Below are positions 15,426 to 22,783 of a stretch of 38,046 bases of DNA, piece by piece. The stretch spans positions 1 through 38,046 of the forward strand of contig JAJZJN010000008.1 of NCBI GenBank assembly GCA_021851165.1, read 5' to 3'. The position numbers and the translations under genes are program-made. Numbering within the stretch: position 1 is the stretch's first letter; each line of letters opens with the position of its first letter. Under the pieces are notes generated by a model, which was given only the letters and a program-made list of their open reading frames with translations, was not told the DNA's origin and made no database searches. This DNA is from Actinomycetes bacterium (GTDB lineage Bacteria; Actinomycetota; Acidimicrobiia; Acidimicrobiales; JAJZJN01).

Positions 15426-16067
15426 ATCGCCACCGCCACGACGACCAGCGAGCCACGGATCAACGACAGGATCCGTGCTCGTGATGTGCGCTTGGTAGAC
15501 CCCGAAGGGCGCCAGCTCGGGATCAAACCGCTACCCGAGGCACTGGCCATCGCACGGCAGGCCGACCTGGATCTCGTAGAGGTTGCCCCCCAGGCAGTGC
15601 CTCCGGTTTGCCGCGTAATGGACTACGGAAAGTTCAAGTTCGACTCTGCTCAGAAGGCCAAGGAATCACGGCGCAAGACCCTGAGCGTCGGTGTCAAGGA
15701 GATGAAGTACAGACCGAAGATCGGTCCGGGCGACTTCGATACCAAGACACGGCAGGTGGCAAGATTCCTCGCCGAGGGTCACAAGGTGAAAGTGACGATC
15801 ATGTTCCGCGGTCGAGAGGTGTTCCATCCGGAGCTGGGCAAGAGGATCCTTGATCGTGTGGCGGAAAGTGTCGAGACGAGCGCACGTGTTGAGTCGGCCC
15901 CAAGGCTGGATGGACGGAACATGGTGATGGTCCTGGCGCCTGATAAGCGCGCGCGCCAGGCTGCGGCCGCGAAGGCAGAGCATGCGGATCAGGATCATGT
16001 CGATGACAGGGCCGGTGACGGGCACGCCGATGGTGGCAGTGCCAGCGCAAGTGCAGACGGGAGCTGA
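15426..16067 (+). CDS. infC: Translation initiation factor IF-3, probable AUC start
   Basis: 213 residues if started at ATC 15426. Family marks follow closely: the N-domain INDRIRARDVRLVDPEG, linker VCRVMDYGKFKFDSAQKAKESR, and C-domain KEMKYRPKIGPGDFDTKTRQVARFL with KVKVTIMFRGRE. IF-3 binds the 30S subunit and checks start-codon and initiator tRNA pairing. A strong Shine-Dalgarno, GGAGGG at 15413-15418, is 7 bases before ATC. The only nearby ATG (15419) is out of frame and touches the Shine-Dalgarno. AUU, AUC or AUA starts are known for infC and underlie its self-regulation. An in-frame ATG at 15357 would add a stretch unlike IF-3. The C-terminus has an Asp/Gly/Ala-rich tail. It starts the infC-rpmI-rplT operon. 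Confidence 0.92.
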   Translation: MATATTTSEPRINDRIRARDVRLVDPEGRQLGIKPLPEALAIARQADLDLVEVAPQAVPPVCRVMDYGKFKFDSAQKAKESRRKTLSVGVKEMKYRPKIGPGDFDTKTRQVARFLAEGHKVKVTIMFRGREVFHPELGKRILDRVAESVETSARVESAPRLDGRNMVMVLAPDKRARQAAAAKAEHADQDHVDDRAGDGHADGGSASASADGS

Positions 16068-16071
16068 CGAG

Positions 16072-16266
16072 ATGCCGAAGATGAAAACCGACAGAGGAGC
16101 AGCCAAGCGGTTCAAGATCACCGCCACGGGCCGCCTGCGGCGGCGCAGGGCCATGCGGTCACACCTGCTCGAGAAGAAGTCGAGCACCCGCACGCGGCGC
16201 CTCGGCCGTGAGGCAGACGTGGCCTCCGCCGACTTGCGCCAGGTTCGTCGCCTGCTCGGCCGCTAG
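16072..16266 (+). CDS. rpmI: 50S ribosomal protein L35
   Basis: 64 residues from ATG 16072, four bases after the infC stop. The typical basic L35 sequence is evident: MPKMKTDRGAAKRFKITATG, then RRRAMRSHLLEKKSS and the terminal RQVRRLLGR. It belongs to the large ribosomal subunit. Translation is probably coupled to infC. A potential long-loop stem follows the stop before rplT. Confidence 0.95.
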   Translation: MPKMKTDRGAAKRFKITATGRLRRRRAMRSHLLEKKSSTRTRRLGREADVASADLRQVRRLLGR

Positions 16267-16313
16267 CTGCCGCCATCTGTGAGAGCCGGCCTGATGTGAG
16301 CTGCCGGCGGCAG
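16267..16313 (+). promoter_or_regulatory. Inverted repeat in the rpmI-rplT intergenic region
   Basis: The 8-bp arms CTGCCGCC (16267-16274) and GGCGGCAG (16306-16313) begin directly after the rpmI stop and enclose about 31 bases. It could be an attenuator or an L20 feedback structure; only the pairing is seen. The AAGGAG site of rplT lies downstream and outside the stem. Confidence 0.4.
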
Positions 16314-16356
16314 GCAACCTGTCACACAAGTCTCATCGTCACGAAAGGAGTTCGTC

Positions 16357-16731
16357 ATGGCCAGGGTCAAGCGCGCCGTGCATGGCAAGAAGCACCATCG
16401 TTCAGTACTTGAGCAGGCTGAGGGATATTACGGGAACCGGAGCAGGAGCTACCGATCGGCCAATGAAGCCGTCATGCACTCCCTGCAGTATGCCTACCGT
16501 GATCGGCGTGCGCGCAAGGGCGACTTCCGCCGGCTGTGGATCCAGCGGATCAATGCCGCCGCACGGGTGAATGGGACGAGCTACAGCCAGTTCATAGCCG
16601 GGTTGAAGCGTGCCGAGGTGGATGTCGACCGGAAGGTGCTCGCAGACCTGGCCGTGCGGGAGCCAGAGGTGTTTGCGTCGCTGGTCGGGGTTGCCACCCG
16701 GGCAATGGCCGGTGAAATGGGCGGCTCCTGA
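16357..16731 (+). CDS. rplT: 50S ribosomal protein L20
   Basis: 124 residues, with an AAGGAG site 8 bases before the ATG. L20 signature segments are visible: [32 protein letters not shown], then [36 protein letters not shown] (both longer blocks cited only in part here by their ends) and [20 protein letters not shown]. It is an assembly protein of the large subunit that binds 23S rRNA and in many bacteria represses its own operon. Its TGA overlaps a CTG that may start the next gene. Confidence 0.96.
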   Translation: MARVKRAVHGKKHHRSVLEQAEGYYGNRSRSYRSANEAVMHSLQYAYRDRRARKGDFRRLWIQRINAAARVNGTSYSQFIAGLKRAEVDVDRKVLADLAVREPEVFASLVGVATRAMAGEMGGS

Positions 16732-16778
16732 GCTCCCAGCTCGCTTTCCGCCATCAGAGGGTACAACGACTGCGCAGG

Positions 16779-17528
16779 TTGCTTGGCAGACGTAGTGCTC
16801 GGGATGCCGAGGGGGTGATGGTGATCGAGGGGCCGAAGCTTCTCGATGCAGCACTCGGAGCAGGCGTATGGGTGGAAACGGTGTTCCTGTCGCCCGAGGC
16901 GTCAGGGGATGCATCTGTAGGCGAGGTGGTCGGACGTGCGGTGGCTCAGGGGGCCCGTGTGTTCGACCTGGCGTCCGGGGTCATGGAGCGTATTGCCGGT
17001 ACTGTGAGCCCCCAACCGCTTGCTGCGGTCGTGCGTTCTACAGTTGCGGCCATCGACGATCTGCGCGAAGCGTCGTTCGTGGTCGTGTGTGTAGACGTGC
17101 GTGATCCTGGCAATGCAGGTGCTGTCATCAGGGTGGCCGATGCTGCCGGGGCAGACGGTGTTGTCTGCTGCCGGGGGGCGGTTGACCCGCGGAACCCGAA
17201 GACCGTCCGAGCATCGGCAGGGTCGGTGTTCCATCTCCCGGTCGTCGTGTCCGAGGAGCCCCTGGCAGCACTTGGCCGGCTGGGGGAGTTCGGCATGCGT
17301 CGGATAGCCGCTGTCGCCCATGGCGGCGCTCCCCATACCTCGGCGCACCTCGGAGGGCGTGTGGCAGTGGTATTCGGCAACGAGGCCTCCGGATTGCCGG
17401 ATACCCTGTCGGGGCTCATGGACGAGGCGGTAACGATCGAGCTGCCCGGACGCGCCGAGTCACTCAATGTCTCGACGGCGGCGGCAGTCCTCTGCTTCGA
17501 GGTGGCTCGCCGGCGTTCTACGCTGTAG
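16779..17528 (+). CDS. TrmH/SpoU-family RNA 2'-O-methyltransferase
   Basis: 249 residues from TTG 16779. The SPOUT domain is complete: motif 1 VVCVDVRDPGNAGAVIRVADAAGA, motif 2 VAVVFGNEASGLP and motif 3 IELPGRAESLNVSTAAAV, which forms the SAM-binding trefoil knot. The N-terminus is the substrate-binding domain of rRNA methylases of this class (EGVMVIEGPKLLDAAL). The residues encoded just upstream of TTG ([18 protein letters not shown]) also look like family sequence, so the true start may be a CTG at 16728 that overlaps the rplT stop. There is no in-frame ATG or GTG. Its place between rplT and pheS is common in actinobacteria. The exact RNA target is unknown. Confidence 0.85.
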   Translation: MLGRRSARDAEGVMVIEGPKLLDAALGAGVWVETVFLSPEASGDASVGEVVGRAVAQGARVFDLASGVMERIAGTVSPQPLAAVVRSTVAAIDDLREASFVVVCVDVRDPGNAGAVIRVADAAGADGVVCCRGAVDPRNPKTVRASAGSVFHLPVVVSEEPLAALGRLGEFGMRRIAAVAHGGAPHTSAHLGGRVAVVFGNEASGLPDTLSGLMDEAVTIELPGRAESLNVSTAAAVLCFEVARRRSTL

Positions 17529-17572
17529 GCCATGTCGAATCCACAGCGCCTACCGAACGCTCGTAGAGTCCT

Positions 17573-18664
17573 GTGACCGGCGTGGAGGATCTCGATGTGG
17601 AGGGTTCCGTGGTCGAAGCGGAGTCACTCCTGGCCCGCTGCAAATCCGTAGCCGATGTCAATGTCGTAGAAGCCGAGTTGATTGGCAAGCGCTCGCGCCT
17701 GGCAGAGGTGAATCGGGAGCTCCGAGGCCTGCCTCCAGACGTGCGCCGCGAACGCGGCAGGCGCTTGCACGAGGTACGCGGACGGATCGAGTCTCTCCTC
17801 GTGGCAAGGCGCGAAGAGCTCAGGGCTGCGTCCAGGCAGACCAGGCTCGAGAGCGATCGAATAGATCTGAGCGAAGTGATGTCCTTTCCTCTGGATCGTG
17901 GCGGCCGCCCAGGTGGACGGATGGGTCCCCCCGCTCCAGCTCGCGGCCATCCGGGCGTCGTGCAGCGCACGCGCGATGAGCTGGAAGATGTGTTCGTGGG
18001 CATGGGGTTCATCGTTGTCGAGGGCCCTGAGGTGGAAACCGATTGGTACAATTTCGAAGCGCTCAACATGCCCCCGGCGCATCCGGCGCGGGGTATGTGG
18101 GACACCTTCTACCTCCGTCTCGGTGATCCCGAGACGGTGCTCCTGCGCACCCACACCTCGCCGGTGCAGATACGTCTCATGCAGGCTCAGAGGCCTCCGA
18201 TCTACGCAGTGGTGCCGGGCAGGTGCTACAGGCGCGACACGCCGGACGCACGTCATGTGCCCATATTCCACCAGATCGAAGGGCTTGTAATAGACCGAGG
18301 AATCAGCTTCTCCGACCTGGCTGGTACGATCGATGCCTTTACCACGGCCTACTTCGGAGAGGGCATACACGCCAGGCTGCGGCCCGCGTTCTTTCCGTTC
18401 ACCGAGCCATCCGCGGAGTTCGAGATCACCTGCACGATATGCGCCGGCGTCGGGTGCCGGACGTGTTCCCAGACGGGTTGGATCGAGCTGGGTGGGTGCG
18501 GCATGGTCGATCCTGCGGTTCTCGGCGCAGTGGGAATCGACGACGAGGAATGGTCGGGGTTCGCGTTCGGGTTCGGCATAGACAGGTGTGCCCAGATGCG
18601 GCACGGTATACCCGATATGCGCGTTCTGCTCGAGAACGATGCGCGCTTTCTCCGGCAGCTCTAG
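17573..18664 (+). CDS. pheS: Phenylalanine--tRNA ligase alpha subunit
   Basis: 363 residues from GTG 17573. The N-terminal coiled-coil arm (about 1-100, rich in Glu, Arg and Leu) binds tRNA. The catalytic core has class II motifs: motif 2 around GRCYRRDTPDARHVPIFHQIEG (given by its centre RRDTPDARH) and motif 3 as FGFGIDRCAQM. The HTSP segment (LLRTHTSPVQIR) and FFPFTEPSAE complete the Phe and ATP pocket. With PheT it forms the alpha2-beta2 enzyme that charges tRNA-Phe. It is followed by pheT after 21 bases, an operon arrangement. Confidence 0.95.
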   Translation: MTGVEDLDVEGSVVEAESLLARCKSVADVNVVEAELIGKRSRLAEVNRELRGLPPDVRRERGRRLHEVRGRIESLLVARREELRAASRQTRLESDRIDLSEVMSFPLDRGGRPGGRMGPPAPARGHPGVVQRTRDELEDVFVGMGFIVVEGPEVETDWYNFEALNMPPAHPARGMWDTFYLRLGDPETVLLRTHTSPVQIRLMQAQRPPIYAVVPGRCYRRDTPDARHVPIFHQIEGLVIDRGISFSDLAGTIDAFTTAYFGEGIHARLRPAFFPFTEPSAEFEITCTICAGVGCRTCSQTGWIELGGCGMVDPAVLGAVGIDDEEWSGFAFGFGIDRCAQMRHGIPDMRVLLENDARFLRQL

Positions 18665-18685
18665 ATAGGACGAGAGAGGATTCAC

Positions 18686-21217
18686 GTGCGCGTACCCTTC
18701 TCATGGCTGCGGGACTTTGCGCCCTTCGATGGCAAGCCGGCGGAGATCGCCGGCGTTCTCGACAATCTCGGCTTGGTGGTCGAGAGCATCGAACTGGTGG
18801 GGGAGGGCCTGAGCGATGTAGTTGTCGGCGAAGTGCTGGGCATAGACCCCATTCCTGGTGCCGACCGGATCAGGAAGGTGAGTGTCTCGACGGGCGGGCA
18901 GCCAGTCGAGGTCGTCTGCGGCGCATGGAACTTCGAGGTCGGCGACAGGGTCCCGCTGGCCCAGGTCGGTGCCGTTCTCCCAGGTGGTTTCGAGATAGCC
19001 CGCCGGAAGATGAAGGGGGTCGTATCCAATGGGATGCTGTGCTCGGGCCGGGAGCTGGGGCTGTCCGAGGATCAGCAGGGCATTCTCGTCCTTGAAGGGG
19101 CGCCGGAGGCCGGCACTCCTCTGACAGAGGCGCTCGGCATCGAGGCGGATGCGGTGTTCGACATAGCGGTCGAGGCGAATCGCCCGGATGCGTGGTCGAT
19201 CGCAGGCGTGGCGCGTGATCTTGCTGCTCGTCTCGGCCTGCCATTCGCTATTCCCGAGCCCCGTGTGGCCGGTGTGGAGGGTCCCTCGCAAGTCGGCGGC
19301 TTGGCAAGCGTGGAGGTGGTCGACTTCGACCTGTGCCCACGCTTTACCGCGAGGGTGCTCACCGGCGTGAGTGTCGGCCCGTCACCCAGTTGGCTTGCCA
19401 GACGTCTCGTCCTGGCCGGCATGCGCCCGTTGAACAACGTGGTAGATGCATCGAACTACGTGATGCTGGAGCTGGGCCAGCCGACTCATCCCTATGACTT
19501 GGACAAGCTGGAGGATGGCAAGCTGCGCGTTCGGGCCGCACGCCCGGGTGAGGTCATCCGCACGCTCGACGGGGTGGAGCGTCACCTCGGGCTGAAGAGC
19601 GTGGGTCCGGGCGATCCGCTTCGTGACTGTGTCATCTGCGATGCCCACGACGTACCGGTGGGAATAGGCGGGGTGATGGGCGGGGCGGGAACCGAGATAT
19701 CCGATGGGACCGAGAAGGTTCTGCTCGAGGCGGCGTACTTCGATCCCATGGCGATAGCTCGCACGTCTAAGCGCCTGGGCCTGCGTTCGGAAGCCTCTGC
19801 CCGCTTCGAACGAGGCTGTGACATCGAGGGTATAGATCGCGCTTCGACTCGGCTGATCGAGCTGCTCTCGACCACTGCCGGTGGCTCCTTCGAGGTGGCG
19901 CGCGGCGTCATCGACGAGCACGGGGTCCTCCCGAAGCGTCGGCGGCTTAGGGTTCGGGTGCAACGAGTCAACGCCGTGCTCGGAAGTGAGCTCGACGGTA
20001 GGGCGATAGAGGGCTACCTCGAGCCGATCGGGTTTTCGTGCTCGGTGGCGGAGCCAGGTGTGCTCAGTGTCGAGGTTCCGAGCTTCAGACCCGATACGAG
20101 CCGCGAGATAGACGTGATCGAGGAAGTGGCGCGCCACCACGGGTATGCGAACTTGCCGCGCCGACGCCTGGCAGTAACACAGGTAGGGCACCTGACGCGC
20201 TATCAGCGTGAACGGAGGCTCGTGGCGGAGGTCCTGGCAGGCCTGGGAGCCCACCAGGCATGGACGCCATCCCTGGTGTCCCCGCGAGACCATGAGCGGG
20301 CTCGGATGAGCGGGCCGGCGGTGGAGCTTGCGAATCCCCTCAGCCCTGACGAGTCAGTTCTCAGGCTGGGGCTGCTGCCGGGGATGCTGAAGGCGCTCGC
20401 GTTCAATTGCGACAGGCGGCAGGCCGACTTGAGGCTATTCGAGATCGGGAAGGTCTTTCCCCCACCCGACGCCGAGCGAGTGGCTGAGGCGTTGAGGCGC
20501 ACGGGCTCTACGGTGGTCGACGAGAGGGAGCTCCTGGCTGCGATGTTCGCGAGCGGAAGCGATGATGCCACGACGGCAGTGAGGAGTTGGACGACCCTGG
20601 CCGAAGCGCTCGGCATCGAAGGCATCGAGATCTCCCAGGGCGAGTGGGGTGAGTTGCATCCCGGTGGAGCTGCAGGCGGGAGCGAGACCGGATGGGCGTT
20701 GATGGCCGGGCTCCACCCGACTCGCAGCGGGCAGCTCGTGGTCACCAGCTCGTCAGGTCGGCTTCCTCCAGGGGTACCCCTGGGAGTGGTGGGTGAGATC
20801 GATCCAGAGGTCCTGGAGGCCTTCGGCATCGCCGTGGATGGCCAGGACCAGACCCGTGTGGGATGGCTGGAGATCGACATGGGTCTTCTTCTCGGCGCAG
20901 CGGAGCGCCGGAGAGCGGTTGCCCGTCCGGTGAGCCGGTTCCCATCAAGTGACATCGACCTGGCTTTCGTGGTGGACGACAAGGTTCCGGCCCGATCGGT
21001 TGAGGCATCACTCAGATCATCCGGGGGCGAGATGCTCGAAGATGTCTGGCTGTTCGATGTCTATAGGGGGTCGGGAATACCTGCTGGAGCCCGCAGCCTG
21101 GCCTATCGCCTGCGCTTTTGTGCGCAGGACCGTACCCTCACCGACGAGGAGGTCGGTCTCTTGCGCAGGAGCTGCATCGACGCCGTGGTCAGCGCTCACG
21201 AGGCGCGCCTGCGTTGA
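18686..21217 (+). CDS. pheT: Phenylalanine--tRNA ligase beta subunit
   Basis: 843 residues from GTG 18686 with a purine-rich GAGAGGA ribosome site. Domains in order: a short N-terminal piece (MRVPFSWLRDFAP), an EMAP/tRNA-binding domain (about 40-150), the B3/B4 editing domain (about 200-400, with NNVVDASNYVMLELGQPTHPYD), B5 (about 420-490), a catalytic-like core (about 500-720) and a C-terminal FDX-ACB anticodon-binding domain (SRFPSSDIDLAFVVDD). The length is typical. Downstream lies a hairpin that resembles an IS200/IS605 right end, and then a minus-strand gene. Confidence 0.95.
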   Translation: MRVPFSWLRDFAPFDGKPAEIAGVLDNLGLVVESIELVGEGLSDVVVGEVLGIDPIPGADRIRKVSVSTGGQPVEVVCGAWNFEVGDRVPLAQVGAVLPGGFEIARRKMKGVVSNGMLCSGRELGLSEDQQGILVLEGAPEAGTPLTEALGIEADAVFDIAVEANRPDAWSIAGVARDLAARLGLPFAIPEPRVAGVEGPSQVGGLASVEVVDFDLCPRFTARVLTGVSVGPSPSWLARRLVLAGMRPLNNVVDASNYVMLELGQPTHPYDLDKLEDGKLRVRAARPGEVIRTLDGVERHLGLKSVGPGDPLRDCVICDAHDVPVGIGGVMGGAGTEISDGTEKVLLEAAYFDPMAIARTSKRLGLRSEASARFERGCDIEGIDRASTRLIELLSTTAGGSFEVARGVIDEHGVLPKRRRLRVRVQRVNAVLGSELDGRAIEGYLEPIGFSCSVAEPGVLSVEVPSFRPDTSREIDVIEEVARHHGYANLPRRRLAVTQVGHLTRYQRERRLVAEVLAGLGAHQAWTPSLVSPRDHERARMSGPAVELANPLSPDESVLRLGLLPGMLKALAFNCDRRQADLRLFEIGKVFPPPDAERVAEALRRTGSTVVDERELLAAMFASGSDDATTAVRSWTTLAEALGIEGIEISQGEWGELHPGGAAGGSETGWALMAGLHPTRSGQLVVTSSSGRLPPGVPLGVVGEIDPEVLEAFGIAVDGQDQTRVGWLEIDMGLLLGAAERRRAVARPVSRFPSSDIDLAFVVDDKVPARSVEASLRSSGGEMLEDVWLFDVYRGSGIPAGARSLAYRLRFCAQDRTLTDEEVGLLRRSCIDAVVSAHEARLR

Positions 21218-21242
21218 TCCGTGACAGAAACGCGAGCACGAG

Positions 21243-21263
21243 CCCCGGGCTTCAGCCCTGGGG
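21243..21263 (+). terminator. Hairpin after pheT, resembling an IS200/IS605-type right end
   Basis: Arms CCCC/GGGG and GGGC/GCCC, with one bulged T, enclose the loop TTCA; the stem is followed by AGGATGTCAAAA. It lies 26 bases past the pheT stop. The GGCTTCAGCC-type stem followed by GGAGGATGTCA is typical of right ends of tnpB-carrying IS200/IS605 elements (the 3' end of the omega RNA). No tnpB is present, so it would be a solo remnant that now serves as a terminator. The hairpin is seen; the IS origin is inference. Confidence 0.45.
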
Positions 21264-21328
21264 AGGATGTCAAAACACCTCGAGGGCAATGGCGGCCTCA
21301 GCCGCTACAGAGGTCACGGTCGCTCAGA

Positions 21329-21679
21329 TCATCGGCACCGGTCCTCGTCGCCCGCCTCTACCATGGCGGCGGTGTGGGGGCCGAACCAGGGCATGAGGCT
21401 GCGTAGGTCGGCAGGTGGCAAGTTGTCAAGGAATGCCCCTCCTACGAGCTCCTGCGCGTCCGCGGACGCGTGGGCGACCGTCTCCACGGCTGCGAGGCAG
21501 CGCTGGAGCAGGCAACGGCAGGGCTCGACGGAGGCGGTGAGATCCGAGACGTACCAGGCCAACTCGCCGAACACCATCGCTGCCCCGGGGTCTCCGTCAG
21601 CCGCTTCGACAAGATCGAGGTAGCAGTCCGCGAACTCGGGCACTGCATCCAGAATGGTTTGAACGTCGTCATCGATCAC
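21329..21679 (-). CDS. Small protein resembling the DUF7674 family
   Basis: 116 residues from GTG 21679. The sequence is all-helical and acidic: an opening DDVQTILDAVPEFADCYLDLVEA, a central VFGELAWYVSDL and a C-terminal ELVGGAFLDNLPPADLRSLMPWFGP. This pattern resembles small DUF7674-type proteins of unknown role. GTG is chosen because a promoter with TTGACC and TATCCT spaced 17 bp ends 6 bases before it, which would give a leaderless message; TTG 21697 lies in the spacer. It is divergent from argC across a compact control region and may share ArgR control. The family call is tentative. Confidence 0.5.
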   Translation of the reverse strand: MIDDDVQTILDAVPEFADCYLDLVEAADGDPGAAMVFGELAWYVSDLTASVEPCRCLLQRCLAAVETVAHASADAQELVGGAFLDNLPPADLRSLMPWFGPHTAAMVEAGDEDRCR

Positions 21680-21685
21680 ATCAGA

Positions 21686-21714
21686 AGGATATGACAAAGT
21701 ATGAAATAGGTCAA
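21686..21714 (-). promoter_or_regulatory. Promoter of the DUF7674-like gene
   Basis: On the minus strand a -35 TTGACC (21714-21709), a 17-bp spacer and a -10 TATCCT (21691-21686) are followed after 6 bases by GTG 21679. It is among the best sigma-70-type promoters visible in the window and predicts a leaderless transcript. Confidence 0.5.
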
Positions 21715-21723
21715 TGCCAATGA

Positions 21724-21751
21724 TGCATGATTATGCGTAACAAGGTATAGT
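21724..21751 (+). promoter_or_regulatory. argC promoter with ARG-box-like palindrome
   Basis: TGCAT-GATT-ATGCG (21724-21737), flanked by A/T, is a near-perfect dyad of the ARG-box kind. A -10 box TATAGT at 21746-21751 lies 9 bases before the argC ATG, and no Shine-Dalgarno is present, so argC is probably leaderless. ArgR bound here would occlude the -35/-10 spacer. argR itself lies in the operon. Confidence 0.55.
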
Positions 21752-21760
21752 GTTGCAAGT

Positions 21761-22783
21761 ATGAAGGTAGGCATCGTTGGTGCATCGGGTTACACAGGTG
21801 CTGAGCTGTTGCGGCTGTGCGCGAGCCACCCGGGGCTCGATGTGGCTCTAGCGGGGGCGGATACCCAGGCAGGCCAAGAGGTGGGGGAGCTGTACCCCTC
21901 GCTCGCGGCTGTATACGGGGATATGAGGTTCGTCGCCGCCGAGCCGGCAGATCTTGCAGGGCTCGACGTGGTGTTCCTTGCTCTGCCCCACGGTGCCTCC
22001 GAACGCTATGTGGTCGCCCTCGATGGTCGCGTGCGACTGCTCGTCGACTTGTCGGCGGACTTCCGCCTCAGAGATCCGGCCCTTTACCGGAAGTGGTACG
22101 GCCGTGAGCATGGCGCGCCGGAGCTGCTTGCCAAGTTCGCCTACGGGCTGCCCGAGCTGTTCTATGACGGGCTGACGGACACCGGGTTGATAGCGTCGCC
22201 CGGCTGCTATCCGACCGCAGCGGCGCTTGCGCTGGCTCCGCTGGTCCGGGCCGGCGTGATCGAAGCCGAGGGAGTGGTGGTGGATGCAGCGAGCGGGGTA
22301 TCGGGTGCCGGACGTGGTCTTGCCAGCTCCACACAGTTCGCTGCAGCAGACGAGAACTTCACTGCCTACGGCCTGCTCAATCACCGCCATACGCCGGAGA
22401 TCGAGCAGGCGACCGGGGCGACGGTGCTTTTCACGCCCCACCTGGCCCCCATGAGCAGGGGGATACTGGCTACCTGCTACGCGCGGCCGGCTCGTACGGC
22501 GGGTGATATGGATACCAGTGGGGCGATGGAGGTTCTGCGGGAGACCTACCGAGACTCCACCTTCGTCGTCGTCGCGGACACGCCCCCATCTACGAAGGCG
22601 ACCATGGGGTCGAACTGCGCTCACCTGACGGTCAGGGTGGATGACCGCACCGGGTGGGTTCTCGTTCTGTGTGCAATAGACAACCTCGTGAAGGGCGCGT
22701 CGGGCCAGGCGGTGCAGGCTGCGAACATCGCTTTGGGCCTCGAAGAGGCAGCCGGATTGCCTATGACTGGCATCTACCCATGA
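21761..22783 (+). CDS. argC: N-acetyl-gamma-glutamyl-phosphate reductase
   Basis: 340 residues, the normal length. NADP-binding GASGYTGAELLRL is at the N-terminus; the catalytic Cys149 lies in SPGCYPTAA; NHRHTPEIEQ is the conserved substrate-binding segment. It reduces N-acetylglutamyl-5-phosphate to the semialdehyde, the third step of arginine synthesis. It is the first gene of the cluster. Its stop overlaps the argB start (ATGA), and argJ, which usually comes next in actinobacteria, is missing from this position. Confidence 0.95.
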   Translation: MKVGIVGASGYTGAELLRLCASHPGLDVALAGADTQAGQEVGELYPSLAAVYGDMRFVAAEPADLAGLDVVFLALPHGASERYVVALDGRVRLLVDLSADFRLRDPALYRKWYGREHGAPELLAKFAYGLPELFYDGLTDTGLIASPGCYPTAAALALAPLVRAGVIEAEGVVVDAASGVSGAGRGLASSTQFAAADENFTAYGLLNHRHTPEIEQATGATVLFTPHLAPMSRGILATCYARPARTAGDMDTSGAMEVLRETYRDSTFVVVADTPPSTKATMGSNCAHLTVRVDDRTGWVLVLCAIDNLVKGASGQAVQAANIALGLEEAAGLPMTGIYP

